Positions 48,128 through 62,031 of a DNA stretch of 64,000 nt are shown here, piece by piece. The DNA lies in NCBI GenBank assembly GCA_036768485.1, contig JAVLUZ010000698.1, positions 242,701-306,700 on the forward strand, read 5' to 3'. The notes beneath the pieces are model-generated. The model did not search any database and was not told where the DNA came from. It saw only the letters and a list, made by a program, of their open reading frames with translations. Both the position numbers and the translations under genes were made by a program. The first letter of the stretch is position 1, and each line of letters starts with the position of its first letter. Origin of the DNA: Mermis nigrescens. Lineage: Eukaryota; Nematoda; Enoplea; Mermithida; Mermithidae.

Positions 48128-50847
48128 TCATAGGTAGCGCGTTAGCGCGTACCTATAATATACTTGGGTACCCCCAACACCTGGGCACCCCCTACAGCTA
48201 TAACGGGACACTTCTGGAAGGTGCGGTTTTTTTTAAAAGAAAGATAATAAAAAAATTCGCTGCCCGTGTTTTTTTGTTTTTCTTGAAACTCAAAATTGAC
48301 TGTGTAAAGAAGGTGTAAAGTTTTTGTGTAACGTTATAACATAGGACAAATTTTGGGACCTTTTTACTGCGGCATGTGGACAACTGAGTATTGATGACTC
48401 GAAGGATTGAACAGAATAGGATAATAGAGGGATGAATTCTACAGATGACACTTTTTTTGTTTTTTGAAATTCGCATTATTTATCGAACGGCAGTGTAAAG
48501 AGTGCAAAAATCTGGGGGTGAAAAAGCACTTTTTGGACGAGTTTTCAACCTTCCTATGTCCGATACTAACTCCGGTTATGAGGTTTTTAAAATGTTTTCT
48601 GACAGAAATGTAGAGCGGATCAAGGGCTACATTCTCCATATAAGCAAAGTCTTGTATGCTCTATGGTGAGTTAGATCCTGGGGTTTAAAGTTTACACTCT
48701 AGTGGATGGTGTAAAAAAACGGATTTTAACTAAGATTTCTCTGCCAAATTTTTCCGCTTATGAGTCAGTTCAAATCGAAGACAGCATTAATAAAGTGCCT
48801 CACAGGGGCTAAACATCGCAGCAAACCGCATTTAAAAAAACGCAATATTGAGTTATTTATGGGGGTGTAAAGTTCGAAATCAGAGGTAAAAAATGGGCTA
48901 AAAAACACGTTTTTTCCGAAGTTTGATTGATAAATCATGCCAAATAATTTTTGCAACAGAATTTTGGCACACAGGAATGTACTACGATTTAAAAGCTACA
49001 AATTGTACCAAACCGAATTTCTTTAAACTCAATGGGGAGTTCGGTACGGAATTTTAAAGTTTACAGTGTTCTAAATGATGGAAAATACGTTTTTGTTGCG
49101 TTTTTTGTTCGCCACTTTCTCCGTCCAGAAGTCGGGATAAGTCTAATAGAATAAAAATAAAGTGCTTTAAATCGGGTGCATGTCAAAGCAAATTGTCTAT
49201 ACATTAATATTTAGCGAGTGTAAAGTCAAAAATTTGGAGTTTTAAATGCGTTTCTGTCTTGTTTTTTCTGCCTGCTTCTCCGGTTACGAGTCAGGGACAC
49301 GTTTATCAAGTCTAGAAATGGACCAGGAATCAAATTTGATATGCCAGTCTGGCGCATATGTTTACACTCTACGGTGTTGTAAAGTAGTTTACACCAATTG
49401 TTAGTTTGCCCATAGAACATTATGTAGACTTAATTTTTTCATAAATATTAATCGTAATATCGGAACAATATCAAAATTACGAATCTGACTAAAATCTTCT
49501 TTACACTAGGTGTTTACATGAAGTTTACACTACATATATATATTTATCTTCGTTTTTGAGCATTCCTGAAACCTAATTTTTTCTTGGAGCCTAGAAGTTT
49601 TCAAAGGATCAAATGTGAGACGTCACGTAGGCGCGTTTGTTTACATCCAACAGTGATGTAAAGTAGTTTACATTCATTGTTTATATGTCCTCAGACCATT
49701 GTAGAGACATAATTTTTTCATGAATGTTGATCATAATATCCGAGTAATTTTTTACACTGCATGTTAGGCTTTGTTCTATAGCATTGCAAAAATCGAAATT
49801 TTTTCCTGAGATATAAAAATTTACAGGGAATGAAATATATACGTCAATTGGGCGCGCTTGCTTACACTCAGCAGTATTGCAAAGTGGTTTAAACCTAATG
49901 TTTATTGTCTTTAAAACATTATGGAGACTCATTTTTCCATAAATGTTGCAAGAAATATCGGAGCAATATCAAAATTACGAATCCGACTAAAATATTCTTT
50001 ACGCTATGTGTTTGTGTAAAGTTTACGTTACGTGTTAACCCTTATTCGATAGACTTGCAGAGACTTTGTAACTGAAGTCAAGAAATTTTCAAGGATTCAT
50101 ATGTGAGACATCAATTAAGTGAGTTTGTTTACCCTCAAAAGTAATCTAAAGTGATTTAAAAATTATGTTCAAGTGTCCTTAGATCATTGAAGAGATGTAA
50201 TTTTGTCTTAAATGGGTTGCATTAAAGTTAAATCTTTCTTAGCCGTGTTTATAATATGTTTCACAAAATCTTGCACATGGAGAGCTATCGTTTAATTGAT
50301 GTAAATTGCCTGCAAAAGTGGTTTAAAATGAACCAGCAATCACACTACTGTGCACAGAAGTCGACAAAGATATACAGCTTTATTGTAATCATGTACATTA
50401 ATAAGCCGTAAACTGTTAGTATTCTCTACACCTAGTAGTTGTGTAAAGTTTGCACTATTCATTTGTTGTTAATATGTAGTCTATACTACAAATTTATTTT
50501 ACTACCAAATCAAAGCGTTAGTGTTCCTTACATTTGATATTTGCGTGAAGTTTTTGAATTTTTGCCGAAAATCTTTGCCTTCTAATTTACCAACATCCCG
50601 CCTTTCCCATTTTCTTGAAGTTTAAAGTCTTTTATAATTCTCTCATAATTTAATGGTAGGTTTTAACTTTAAGTTTCTCTTGGTTTACAACTCTCGCTTA
50701 GCAAGCTCATTTTTCAAAACTTTTTCATAGTGATCAGATTAGTTGCGTTTAGTTTGGAATTGGTGGACGGTCGTTATTTTATTACTCGGCTTAAATAAAC
50801 CAAGTGACTATCTTTTGATTATTTTCTTCATCGCAAATTCAAACACC

Positions 50848-50933
50848 CAATTTTCAATTTGAAAATTGACCCAATTTTCAATTTGAAAATTGATCCAATT
50901 TTCAATTTGAAAATTGAAAATTGGGTGTTTTCA
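50848..50933. repeat. 31-bp tandem of a palindrome
   Basis: Three units of the type CCAATTTTCAATTTGAAAATTGA, each self-complementary around AATTTT/AAAATT. The inverted counterpart is at 63,105-63,184 in the other Helitron copy, so it is a fixed part of the element. Confidence 0.9.
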
Positions 50934-51677
50934 ATTTCAAAAGTCACAACACATTGTGCTTGTGTATTGATTGAGTGAGGATTTGCAATGTGAATTCGTT
51001 GGTTAAATTTTTGTGCTTGATTATAAGTGAACTGCACATTAAGAAGAAATAACTTAATGCAGTTTTAATTTGAAAATGGATGGTGTCAATAAGGTTGTCT
51101 TGTTTAAAAAGGATAATGCTGATGTTAAGAACAATATTGTTTTCCGCGTTCTTGGACTGTTGTCATTATTGTGGCATGTTACTGATTGTGTTTACTGACT
51201 GATGTACTGAAATCACGCTAATTAAAAGTAGTGTACTAGCAAAGAAAAATGCTCCGATGGAACAAAAAAGATGAATATACTTGGAATTGTGGATTATTAT
51301 GGATGTAAAAGGAGGGGACTAGGAAAAATCTACCTAAAGTCGGAAAATCTGCTAAAAATCACACTTTCTCTAAGCAACGCAAAAAATCGATGTATATTCT
51401 GCGGCCTCTAAAAAAGTGTCTTTTTTAAATAATGTTCGAAGTTTCAGATAAGAGTGTATAAACGAAATCTATCAAGGTTACTTTTTTAAATTGCTGGCAC
51501 CTGATTGATAGAAAACTAAGAGGTATTGTATTTAAAGTTGTTTTGTTTTATGAGCATTATAGCAAGCAAAGCAGGAGCCGATTGATTAGTGCACACAATC
51601 GTTTCGGGCATGCTAGTGTATCTACATTAAGTCTGTTTCAAGTCAACTTACGTGTTTCCTACTGTTTTTAACCAACC

Positions 51678-51863
51678 ATGTCTTCAATTGTCTTCGATGT
51701 TTGCTATTTCATTCAATTGGCTTGGAAGACTGTTAGTTTACTTAATATCATTTCCCATAGCTACTGCATAGCTAACGTGCTGCTGTTTCAATCATTGTTA
51801 TGGTTGAATATTTATTTTAATCTGTTGGCCGCAGAATATACATCGATTTTTTGCGTTGCTTAG
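51678..51863 (+). pseudogene. Conserved short hydrophobic frame inside Helitron
   Basis: A 61-codon frame beginning MSSIVFDVCYFIQL and ending near the 3' repeat (last codons read into it). The copy at 62,166-62,447 (minus) keeps the same frame and extends 32 codons further 5', where this copy has a TAA in place of a Lys codon. The product would be hydrophobic with one or two membrane-like segments. It is either a captured gene fragment or a chance frame in a young repeat; no family recognised. Confidence 0.35.
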
Positions 51864-51996
51864 AGAAAGTGTGATTTTTAGCAGATTTTCCGACTTTAGG
51901 AAGATTTTTCCTAGTCCCCTCCTTTTACATCCATAATAATCCACAATTCCAAGTATATTCATCTTTTTTGTTCCATCGGAGCATTTTTCTTTGCTA

Positions 51997-53718
<1,722 letters not shown>

Positions 53719-54001
53719 CGTAGGTGGGCAGCACAAAAATTTTGGGGGCACAAGATTTTTAAAAGGTCAAAATTTTTTTCGTTAAATTTTTTTTTCAAAA
53801 AATAAAAAATAAAAAAATCTTAAAAATGATGGTATGGCGAAAAGCACCATTTTCAACGATCTCATCGAGCGCTTTCAATAGGCATCAAAAAAACAGGAAA
53901 AAAAACAAAAAAAATTCAAAAATTGTGTGAGAGGTATTTTGGTTTCTGGGGCGAGGGGAGCATTCGGCCTTCTGGGGGGCGCATACCCCCACGCCCACAT
54001 G
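53719..54001 (-). mobile_element. 261-bp-family MITE, inverted copy
   Basis: CCGTAGGTGGGCAGCAC at the left, GCATACCCCCACGCCCACATG at the right, with an A-rich expansion near 53,780-53,830. Dab intron 7. Confidence 0.8.
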
Positions 54002-54244
54002 TGTCTAAACCCGTGATTAAGGGTCTGGAAAAGTATCGTAGTTCTTAATCAGAAATCACAAGAAGCTGAAAAGAGTTTCACTGGCACATCGAAGACAGTT
54101 GAAAAATTCAGTTTTTTAACCAACTATTCAGAGAATAGGAAAAAATATTTTGCGAGAGCTAATTGGGATCAGCCGGACTCGGCTGCTGTTCCAAAGTCAC
54201 CCGTTTCATGTCGTTTGTACTGTATGGTACATTCTTACATACTG

Positions 54245-54335
54245 CGCAACCATACGTGGGCAGCGAGAAAATTCTGGGGGGTCCAAGATTTTTTGAAGGT
54301 CAAAAAATGGCCTTAAAAATGGTGATATGGTGATA
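54245..54335 (-). mobile_element. 261-bp-family MITE, partial
   Basis: CCATACGTGGGCAGCGAGAA, then GGGGGGTCCAAGATTTTTTG and ATGGTGATATGG. It stops where the TGTACA-family copy begins. Confidence 0.65.
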
Positions 54336-54339
54336 TTTT

Positions 54340-54742
54340 TTTATATATATTTTATATAAGATTTTTCCCGATGTACAAAGACTTTTCATGACCGTCTTTG
54401 TACATGTACGAAGATTTTTGGGAAGACGAAAACTATAACAAGGTGTAAAATTCCAAGAAATTTTCGGCGCTTCGCGCCAAGATGAGTAATTGTTTGTCCT
54501 ATATATCTTTAAAATAGCAGAATTTGCATTTAGAAAATCAATTTTTAGTAATTTTTGGCGTCAGAAACCCAGAAATTAGCTAAAATACACTACCAAAGAT
54601 CGAAAAATCCTGTTTTACCAGACTAAAATCGCTATTGTACCATACTATAGTACACAAATTTGCATGTACAAAATGTGCAAAGACTTTTGGGGACCATCTT
54701 TGTACATGTACAAACGGACCTTAAACAAAAAAACACTTGGTT
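54340..54742 (-). mobile_element. 445-bp TGTACA MITE copy
   Basis: AGATTTTTCCCGATGTACAAAG on the left, the hairpin GGCGCTTCGCGCC (54,466-54,478), ATACTATAGTACAC, TTTGTACATGTACAAACGGACC and CAAAAAAACACTTG on the right. Same order as 14,499-14,943 with about 40 bp missing around the second hairpin. It is 200 bp upstream of the last Dab exon. Confidence 0.8.
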
Positions 54743-54946
54743 GGGTAGACCCTCAAAATCGATAGACCCCCAGTATTGAATGCTTGGTATGCTTTTTTGG
54801 GATTTTCGCTAGTTTTGCACCAACGAGACCGCCAGAATTCGGTCGCTGCGCGGGTATGAATCTTATTCAGTGGATGCCCTATGTATTTTAATCAATTCGA
54901 TAATTCGATAATTAAATAATTTGGCACGTACCTAAATTTTTTGCAG

Positions 54947-55842
54947 CACCCAGTGGAAGCCAACCTGGTTTTAATTCGGCTTTGTTCAACAACGCTATGA
55001 ACGACACTAGTTTGTTCCGTTCGTTCATGGGCGCCGACGCTCCAAACGGTTCGGCGGCGGCAATCGATTGGTCAATGTCGCCTTTGGCCCTGAATTCTTG
55101 TTCGTTCTCGCCTCTGTCGCCCGCGCATTCGACCGGCTCGTGCGGCCAGCAGACCAACGTCGTCGGCTTATCGGCTTTCATGTCGACGTCAAAAAGCAAT
55201 GTCGTTTCTAATCTGACGGCGCCGACTATCGCCAACGAATGCGATTGCGCCGCCGCTCCTCCTAACTTTCAGCGCGTCTCTTCTTCAGCCATTGATCGTT
55301 CGATTCCGTCGGCGACCAATCAGAACGCGGCGTCGGCCTTCGGATATTCGCCGCCGTCGACCAATCAGAACGCGGCGACGGCCTTCGGCCGTTCGCCGCC
55401 GTCGACCGATCGCGACGCGACGCGCGGCGATTCGCTACCGTTTTTAGCCAATCAGAACGGTTTTTCGAACGGATCGCCGTCGTCTGTCAAAGCGGCGACG
55501 ACGACGACGATTCCGCGCGACGATCCCTTCGCGCAGTGGCGGCAAAAACCACTTAAAAAGACCATGAATCAATTACGCGGCGAACAGGCCGTCGTCCCGT
55601 CCGATTTTATCAGTCAGCTGGAATCGCTAACGAACGCTAACGGATCGGGATTATCGAATAATAATTTTGGGCTGGAATCGGCCCGGATGCGCCGAAATTC
55701 GGTCGACGTCGTCGAATCGTCGTCCGTGCCGCCGCCGAGCTTGCCGCCTCGATTGCCGCCGCCTTCTAAAGCGAAAACCGTCCTGGGATCGTCGAGGAAA
55801 CGCGCGGACAATGATCCGTTCGCGGACAAATTTTTTAAATAG
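54947..55842 (+). CDS. Dab: Dab last exon (DPF motifs, SH3 ligand, C-terminus)
   Basis: Acceptor ATTTTTTGCAG. The first two bases complete the split codon (G+CA, Ala), then 297 codons to TAG at 55,840-55,842. Visible features: AIDWSMSP, a 15-residue repeat TNQNAA[ST]AFG[YR]SPPS at 55,315-55,404 with a decayed third unit, RDDPFAQWRQKPLKKT (DPF about 755), a proline segment PPPSLPPRLPPPSK with the class II SH3 pattern PSLPPR, a basic SSRKR patch, and the C-terminal NDPFADKFFK. AP-2 binding by DPF and SH3 binding by PxxPxR are known for this family; here they are inferred. Strongly CpG-rich coding sequence in an AT-rich setting. Confidence 0.9.
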
Positions 55843-56509
55843 GATTTACTGTAGCCTACACGTGGAATTAATTAGATAATACTGTAGACGCGCACACACG
55901 AACATGGAGGATTTTAGATAAAAGTTATATAATTCAAAAACCCCGGACTTAAATTATAAATTATTTGCGGTTTCGGGACGCTAACGGATAGAGCTCTCTT
56001 AGAGGTGTCGAAAAATTGTGTTTTTTAGGGTTTGACACAAATTTTTTCCCTTTTTGAAAATTTAAATTTTTTTACTACTCATAATTTTATTCTTTGCTAA
56101 GTTATATGTGCAAAAATTTTTCTTGATCATTTTCTTCCTGAAGAGTTTTGCGTGTATTGGGGTTTGGCGGTCTATATTTTACTTTAGGAAATATTATTGT
56201 AAAAATATAAGTTGCCCAACTATGACATAGAATCTACTAGAAATTTGTTACATGTTTGACGTAGTAGTAATTTTTTAGGATTTTTAGAAATTAGGCTTTT
56301 GTTGATATTTTTATGTATGGATCTAATATCCCTATACATTTAGTCTATTGTCCAATAATCTGCGCTTAAATCATTAGATTTCATATCCTTTTCAAACAGC
56401 CCGTTCATGCTGCGCACTTATTCAACATATAAGCTTTAGCACTTTCATCATATGGGTACCTAATGTGTCGCGTCTCATACATGTTGCGGTCATAAGTTCT
56501 GGGTGAGGT
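55843..56509 (+). other. Probable Dab 3' UTR start, no coding
   Basis: AT-rich sequence directly after the Dab stop codon. No AATAAA within the first 600 bp outside repeats, so the end of the transcript is uncertain. Confidence 0.4.
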
Positions 56510-56890
56510 AAATCGATGTTTCTGGGGGAGGGGTTAATGAGTTATTTTTTACCTAATTATTTTCATTTTGATACTTAATTCGTCGTATTTTATTCTTCAT
56601 GAATATTTATAGTTAAATTTGTATGAAAATAAATAATAATAAGGGCGATGGAATGATCTGTAACATCAAACATATACGAAATAATGGTAGAAATGTATCC
56701 GAATGGACAAATTAAACCTTCTGCTAGTCGATAAACAGGTATTTATGCTTAAAATTATACTGCTAGACGTTGTTTAACGCTTTTTCATGGTTTGAGCAAT
56801 AGATTTGGTCCCAAAATGGCCTGAGGGAATACGACTTTCAAAAGTTCTGGTAGGGGAAACCCCCATACCCCCTAGTGTGCATGTGTGTCG
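56510..56890. repeat. Dispersed repeat, uninterrupted (Helitron empty site)
   Basis: GGGGGAGGGGTTAATGAGT, AATAATAATAAGGGCGATGGAATGA, CGAAATAATGGTAG, CCAAAATGGCCTGAGGG and CCCCCTAGTGTGCATG. The same family at 26,210-26,456 plus 29,411-29,620 is split at ATAATGG by the Helitron-like element. Confidence 0.8.
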
Positions 56891-56894
56891 CGTC

Positions 56895-57158
56895 CACACC
56901 TGGGCGCGGGGGGTTTGGGGGTTATGCACACCCCCCTTCGAGAAACCGAATACCCCCCTTCAGATATCAAAATACCCCCCAGAATTCAATTTTTGAAAAT
57001 TTTTTAGTTTTTTACGCAATTTTTTTATGCCATTGGATAGTGCTCGATGCGAAACGTCGAAAAATGGTGTTTTTCGCCATACCACCATTTTGAGGTCCAT
57101 TTTTTGATCTTTGAAAAATCTTGCATTCCCCCAGAATTTTCTTGCTGCCCACGTATGG
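56895..57158 (+). mobile_element. 261-bp-family MITE copy
   Basis: CACACCTGGGCGCGGGGGG to TTTCTTGCTGCCCACGTATGG, nearly full length. It lies at the end of the preceding repeat. Confidence 0.82.
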
Positions 57159-57810
57159 TCGCCTGATTCATTAGTGTTCAGAGATTATTCACATTTTTGG
57201 TCTTAAGGATATTCGAAAAAAGCAGAAAGATTACTTCTTTTGAATCTACCAGCAGTAGTTCGTTGGACTTTTCTTGATTTAGGTAGGTAATTAGGTACCC
57301 TAATACTTTGCCTCGTACGTGTTATAAATTGTGCGTATATTACTTAATTTTGTAGCATCAATACTCAACGTGTACATATTGTATATTTGAAATCTGTCTA
57401 CTACTATCTTTTTTACATTTACTTTACGATTGATATGCAATCATACGACCAATCGGATTTCTTCATTTGATGTATACCCTACAGTTTTAATACCTTTTCC
57501 CTAACCCGTGTTATTTATGGTAAATAGGTACGTCCGTAATGTGATTTTCGATGCGCTAACTGGTTTGATCAAATTTGCATGATTAATTTCGTAGTCTTTA
57601 ATTGCACTTATTTCGGTGTCTCCTTTTTTATCTTTTAACTTATATCTCATTAACATGTAATCTTCCCTCAGTATTCGAGTGCCACTATTCCGTCGCGTAG
57701 TACTATGCAATCCGTATACATATTCGACATTCTATTTTTGTATTCATTTCTATTCTTCCGTTAAGTATGTAGGTACCTATGTGTGCTATTTTGTAACGTG
57801 GTACTTTACA

Positions 57811-57816
57811 AATAAA
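57811..57816 (+). terminator. Possible polyadenylation signal AATAAA
   Basis: AATAAAGC followed by a T-rich stretch (TTTTTTGTTTTATT), about 2.0 kb after the Dab stop. It is the first signal outside known repeats with a downstream U-rich element; its use by Dab is inference. Confidence 0.35.
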
Positions 57817-58935
57817 GCTTTTTTGTTTTATTCAGTATGCATAGGTTTTCTGGATTGAGTCGAATTCGAAATCCCCTGCAGAACCCTGAAATTGATTTGA
57901 ATTTTTGACATTTTTTCATTGATTTTTGACTGCCAGACCTTTACCTAATTATGATTTGAATCGAACCCCCTCACATTTATAATTGTGATTCAGTCAGATC
58001 CGCGGAATTCGATTTTACGAAAAAATTCCATATTTTTTCACTAGTACGTAGCAATAATTTCATGAAGCGTCAGGCGCTGAGATCTAAAGTGCCTTAAGCG
58101 TGCACGTCAGAAACTATTGTTCGACGTTTCTGATGCTATTTCTAGTATAAAAACTAAAATTCTTTCAAAAAATTGATATTTAACCAACCAGTGATTCGGC
58201 ATCAAAAATTATACTGAGTCAGATCGCTGAAAATACTTAAAACCACATTTTCTTAGGTTATCTGGAGATTGCAAATTCTAAGGTCACCCCCACTCCAAGA
58301 ACACGTGTGATTCTGATTTCTGAACCTCCACCCACTAAGTACACGTACATATGTGAAGCACATGCACCGGTTAAATGTGCTCCTTCCTAGCTCCGGTTTA
58401 CGTACAAAGGCACCCAACTCAAGCTATTCCAAATATCTTTCTTTGCAAAACGTGCAATTAGGAAATTGAGCAAATTTCGATGTGGCATGTAAAAACTATC
58501 ACGCCTGCATATAACTTTAAATGGGCAACATTACTTACCTACCTACCAATCCTAAATACTTCGTCGTTGCACCTATTTGCTTTTCCAGAAAATTTCTTTG
58601 ATAAAGTTAAGACGCTCCGAAGTCCAAGCCAAGTTGGAGGGCTTCGCCTATTTTGGGGTTGTTTTGAGGCCGTTGGATGCGGTCTTTTCTCGCCTATGCT
58701 TAACCATTGGTTGGGGGGTTTAGGCAGTTTAAGGTACAAATTGAGGGTTTTTTAACGAGCAATTGGCAACCCTGGTCCAAGCTCACTTCATGTGCTTGTC
58801 TGCTTGTCCGAAAGGTTCGTCATGATGGTACCTCCTACCCACCCGAATCATAGTAAATATTCCGACGAAAGCTTCGATATAAGAAAAAGATTAAAGGCTT
58901 CAACCAGTTATTACATAAGCATCAACGTATAACTA
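57817..58935. other. Intergenic, no gene seen
   Basis: AT-rich. A short 91-codon frame (58,480-58,755) has no domain and a repeat-like GGCAACCCTGG end (58,766). No RNA gene recognised. Confidence 0.4.
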
Positions 58936-59174
58936 CCATACGTGGGCAGCAAGAAAATTCTGGGGGGTCCAAGATTTTTTGAAGGTCAAAAAATGGCCTT
59001 AAAAATGGTGATATGGCGATAAAAACACCATTTTTCGACGTTTCTCATCAAGCACTATCCATTGGCATTAAAAAATTGCGAAAAAAACGAAAAAAATTTT
59101 CAAAAATTGATTTCTGGGGGGTCTTTTGGTTTCTGAGGGGGTCCAGACCCCCCCAGATCCCCCACGCCCATGTG
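58936..59174 (-). mobile_element. 261-bp-family MITE, inverted copy
   Basis: CCATACGTGGGCAGCAAGAA to CCCCACGCCCATGTG, with AAGCACTATCCATTGGCAT inside. Confidence 0.82.
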
Positions 59175-59928
59175 CGATAACTACACGTTGAGGAGCCGAA
59201 GAATTAATGTTGCATTTGCTATTGCGATAGAATTAGACAAAAAATAATGGCATAGGTGCTAAATTCAAGCTGTTTTACTCTAAGGAAGAACACCAATTTT
59301 ATTAAATATTTACATATGCATATACGAATTAGTTAACATGATTACATGCATGAAACCTAAAAACACGCGTATATAATTACATATGCACGAGTTCACAATA
59401 GGTAAAATTTATAGTTAAGTGCCTATACAAGGTAAAACGCGTAGAACAGAACGTTTTTCAGTACAAAATAAAATGTAAGAAGCGTTTGATCACTGCAGCG
59501 TCAAACATAAACGACACAAACATAAATGCCTGCTGCGTTGCATTATTTTGTTTCTACTATGTCCGTCATCATGGATACACAGCATAGCCGATCTGGTGGG
59601 GGTCAGCAGTCTGGGGTCGGTTAGCGAGTTTTTTGCGCCAAAATAATCTCCAAAACCACTATAAATACACACTAAAATGGAGTTAAAACGATGTTATTCA
59701 TTCATTAGTTTTTGGTGGAGTTAAGAGATGTTAAAGAAAATTTTCGACTTTCGTTTTTCATCCATTTTTGAACTTTATTTCACCTCTTTTCTCTAGAAAA
59801 CTTCCGTTTTTTCTAATCTGGGGTTTAGAACCATACATGGGTGGCAGTCAAATTCTGAGGATCTGGGTGGCGTCAAACCGGTAGATACAGAAAATTCAAT
59901 TTTGGGGGTATACCGGATTCTTCAGGGT
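59175..59928. other. Intergenic, no gene seen
   Basis: AT-rich with a short G/C-run fragment at 59,835-59,925. No credible frame. Confidence 0.4.
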
Positions 59929-60168
59929 GTACCTGGGCGTGGGGGGTTTGAAGAAGTATGTAACCCCCAGAAACTGAAATACTCCCCCCAAATTCAATTT
60001 TTGAAATTTTTTTGGTTTTTTTCGCAATTCTTGGATACCAATGGGTAGTGCTCGATGAAAAACGTTGAAAAATTGTTTTTTCCGCCATACCACCATTTTT
60101 AAGGCCATTTTTTGACCTTCGAAAAAAATTCTGCACCCCCCCCAGAACTTTGGTGGCGCCCACCTATG
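59929..60168 (+). mobile_element. 261-bp-family MITE copy
   Basis: GTACCTGGGCGTGGGGGG to GGTGGCGCCCACCTATGG. Only 8 bp separate it from the next copy in the same orientation. Confidence 0.8.
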
Positions 60169-60175
60169 GGTGTAA

Positions 60176-60430
60176 CCACACATGGGCGTGGGGGAGTTTG
60201 GGGGGTATGCACCCCCCAGAAGTTGAAATACCCCCCCAGAAATTTTTTTTTGCTTTTTTAGCAATTTTTGATGCCATTGGATAGTGCTTGATGAGAAACG
60301 TCGAAAAATGGTGTTTTTCCGCTATACGACCACCTTTAAGACCCTTTTTTGACCTTTAAAATTTTTTTCATCCCCCCCAGAAATTTTTTCATCCCCCCAG
60401 AATTTTGGTGCTGCCCACCTCGCCCATGTT
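60176..60430 (+). mobile_element. 261-bp-family MITE copy, tandem neighbour
   Basis: CCACACATGGGCGTGGGGG to GGTGCTGCCCACCTCGCCC. The middle holds TTTGATGCCATTGGATAGTG. Two copies side by side suggest insertion of one beside the other or local duplication. Confidence 0.8.
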
Positions 60431-61833
60431 TGGTTTAGGTTCCACAGTTGCATGTCTGGTCGTAACATCACATAGATGTCGTCGTTTGCAGACCAATCAA
60501 GTTGTGCAACCTATACACTTATACGTAGGAAGCGATAATCCATAGAAAATTTTTCCCCGCAATTTTCGATGCCAATGGATAGAACTTTACAAGAAACAAT
60601 GAAAATGGTTTTTTGCCCTATCATCAATCTCCGGTCTTTTTTGCCATTTGAAACCTTTTAAACCTTCTAGATGTGCGTTGTGCATCCGTATGCCTAAGAC
60701 AAAATATTGAAAAGACAAAACTCCAGATTCAGAGATGAAAAAATGGAAAAATTGATGATAGGCTTTAAAGGAAACCTCTATTGACAGACAAGATAAATTG
60801 CAGAAAAATAAGCGAAGATATGTATTATAAAATAGGATTCCAGAATCTGCCCACTTCTATTGTGTCCAAACTACTAAACTCCCTGCTTGCCTCAACACAG
60901 TCACCGAAAGCAAACATGGCCAGGCCAGGGTAGAAATTTCGGGAAATTTCATTCCAGGGTCCGCAGATTTTTAGATTCGGGAGTCCTTAATAAGCCCACA
61001 CGTAGACGCACATCACTACGCTTTTCGCTTCTGACTAAGCTCTGCATAAATTCTAGTTCAAATTGATTTTATAAGCTTGTATGTAAAGTGAGCTCAAGTA
61101 TTGAAAGCATGGTTTACACTGTAGGCATTACACAATTGGCAATTTTCTAACGAAAAACGATCAAACCAAAAAATAAAACCGCGCGTATCTGAAAGGAAAA
61201 TCTTCTCAAATATCAAGTAGTGCATTTAAATTAAATATCTAAATAAACGGATCTAATGTCTTTAAAACACTCTTCTTCCTAAACGTTGAAATACTTCAGG
61301 GTCATTGGTTAATGATGATTCTCTTATAATCTTCGGTCCAAGCCTCGATTCCATTGGAGAATAACCTAAAATGCGAACGCCAAAATTATTCAGTAGATAC
61401 GAAATGAAATAAAATAACAATTTTTGCTGTAGAAAGCAGAATGTATTGTTGCGCCTGGCTAGTCTGACATTGCCCTAAAAATTCGAGAAAAAACTAAAAA
61501 ATTGAGAATCCAAAAATAAAAATTTAAGGATTAGAATAGTAATGTTTACCGACCGAAATGTACATAATAAAAAAGAGCAAACTAAAAAGCAAACAGATGA
61601 AAATTGGCTATCTATGGATTTATAGCCTAGTAGCCACATATGACCAAGCTAAAAATTTTGGGGGTCGAAATATTCCCAGGGGCCAAAAAACGGACATATA
61701 CTGATGGTCTAGACATGAAAACAACTTTTTCCGGCGTTTTCACCACGCTCAATTCAAAAACATCAAATGAGATTGCAAAAAAAACGACAAATATTTCGAA
61801 AAAATGGAATTTGAATTCTACGTACCTACATAC
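60431..61833. other. Intergenic, no gene seen
   Basis: AT-rich sequence with no recognisable frame or RNA gene. 60,540-60,650 keeps a faint trace of the CCAATGGATAG block. Confidence 0.4.
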
Positions 61834-61990
61834 AGGGGCGTATTTAGAGGGCGGGGGCGGCCGCCCCCCATTAGCCAAAAATATTTGGAGAGATAAAGAA
61901 TGGATATGCAATTTGCAATTATTTTTGGCCGTCAGTGACCATAATTTCTCAAAACATTCTGGCGCTACGCGCCGGATGATACCTATTAAT
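61834..61990 (+). repeat. Fragment of the CAGGGGCGTATTTA element
   Basis: ACAGGGGCGTATTTAGAGGG, GGATATGCAATTTGCAATTA, GGCCGTCAGTGACC and GGCGCTACGCGCCGG. Related to 9,190-9,330. Adjoins the next fragment at 61,990. Confidence 0.7.
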
Positions 61991-62031
61991 AGAGCTGCAC
62001 GCGGGTACCCGAGTACCCGGGTAGAAAATAA
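61990..62031. mobile_element. Truncated end of the CCCGGGTA element
   Basis: TAGAGCTGCACGCGGGTACC, then GAGTACCCGGGTAGAAAATAA. This is the terminal 42 bp of the family at 21,420-22,855, interrupted by the Helitron-like copy at 62,032. The other side of the host element lies beyond the window. Confidence 0.7.
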
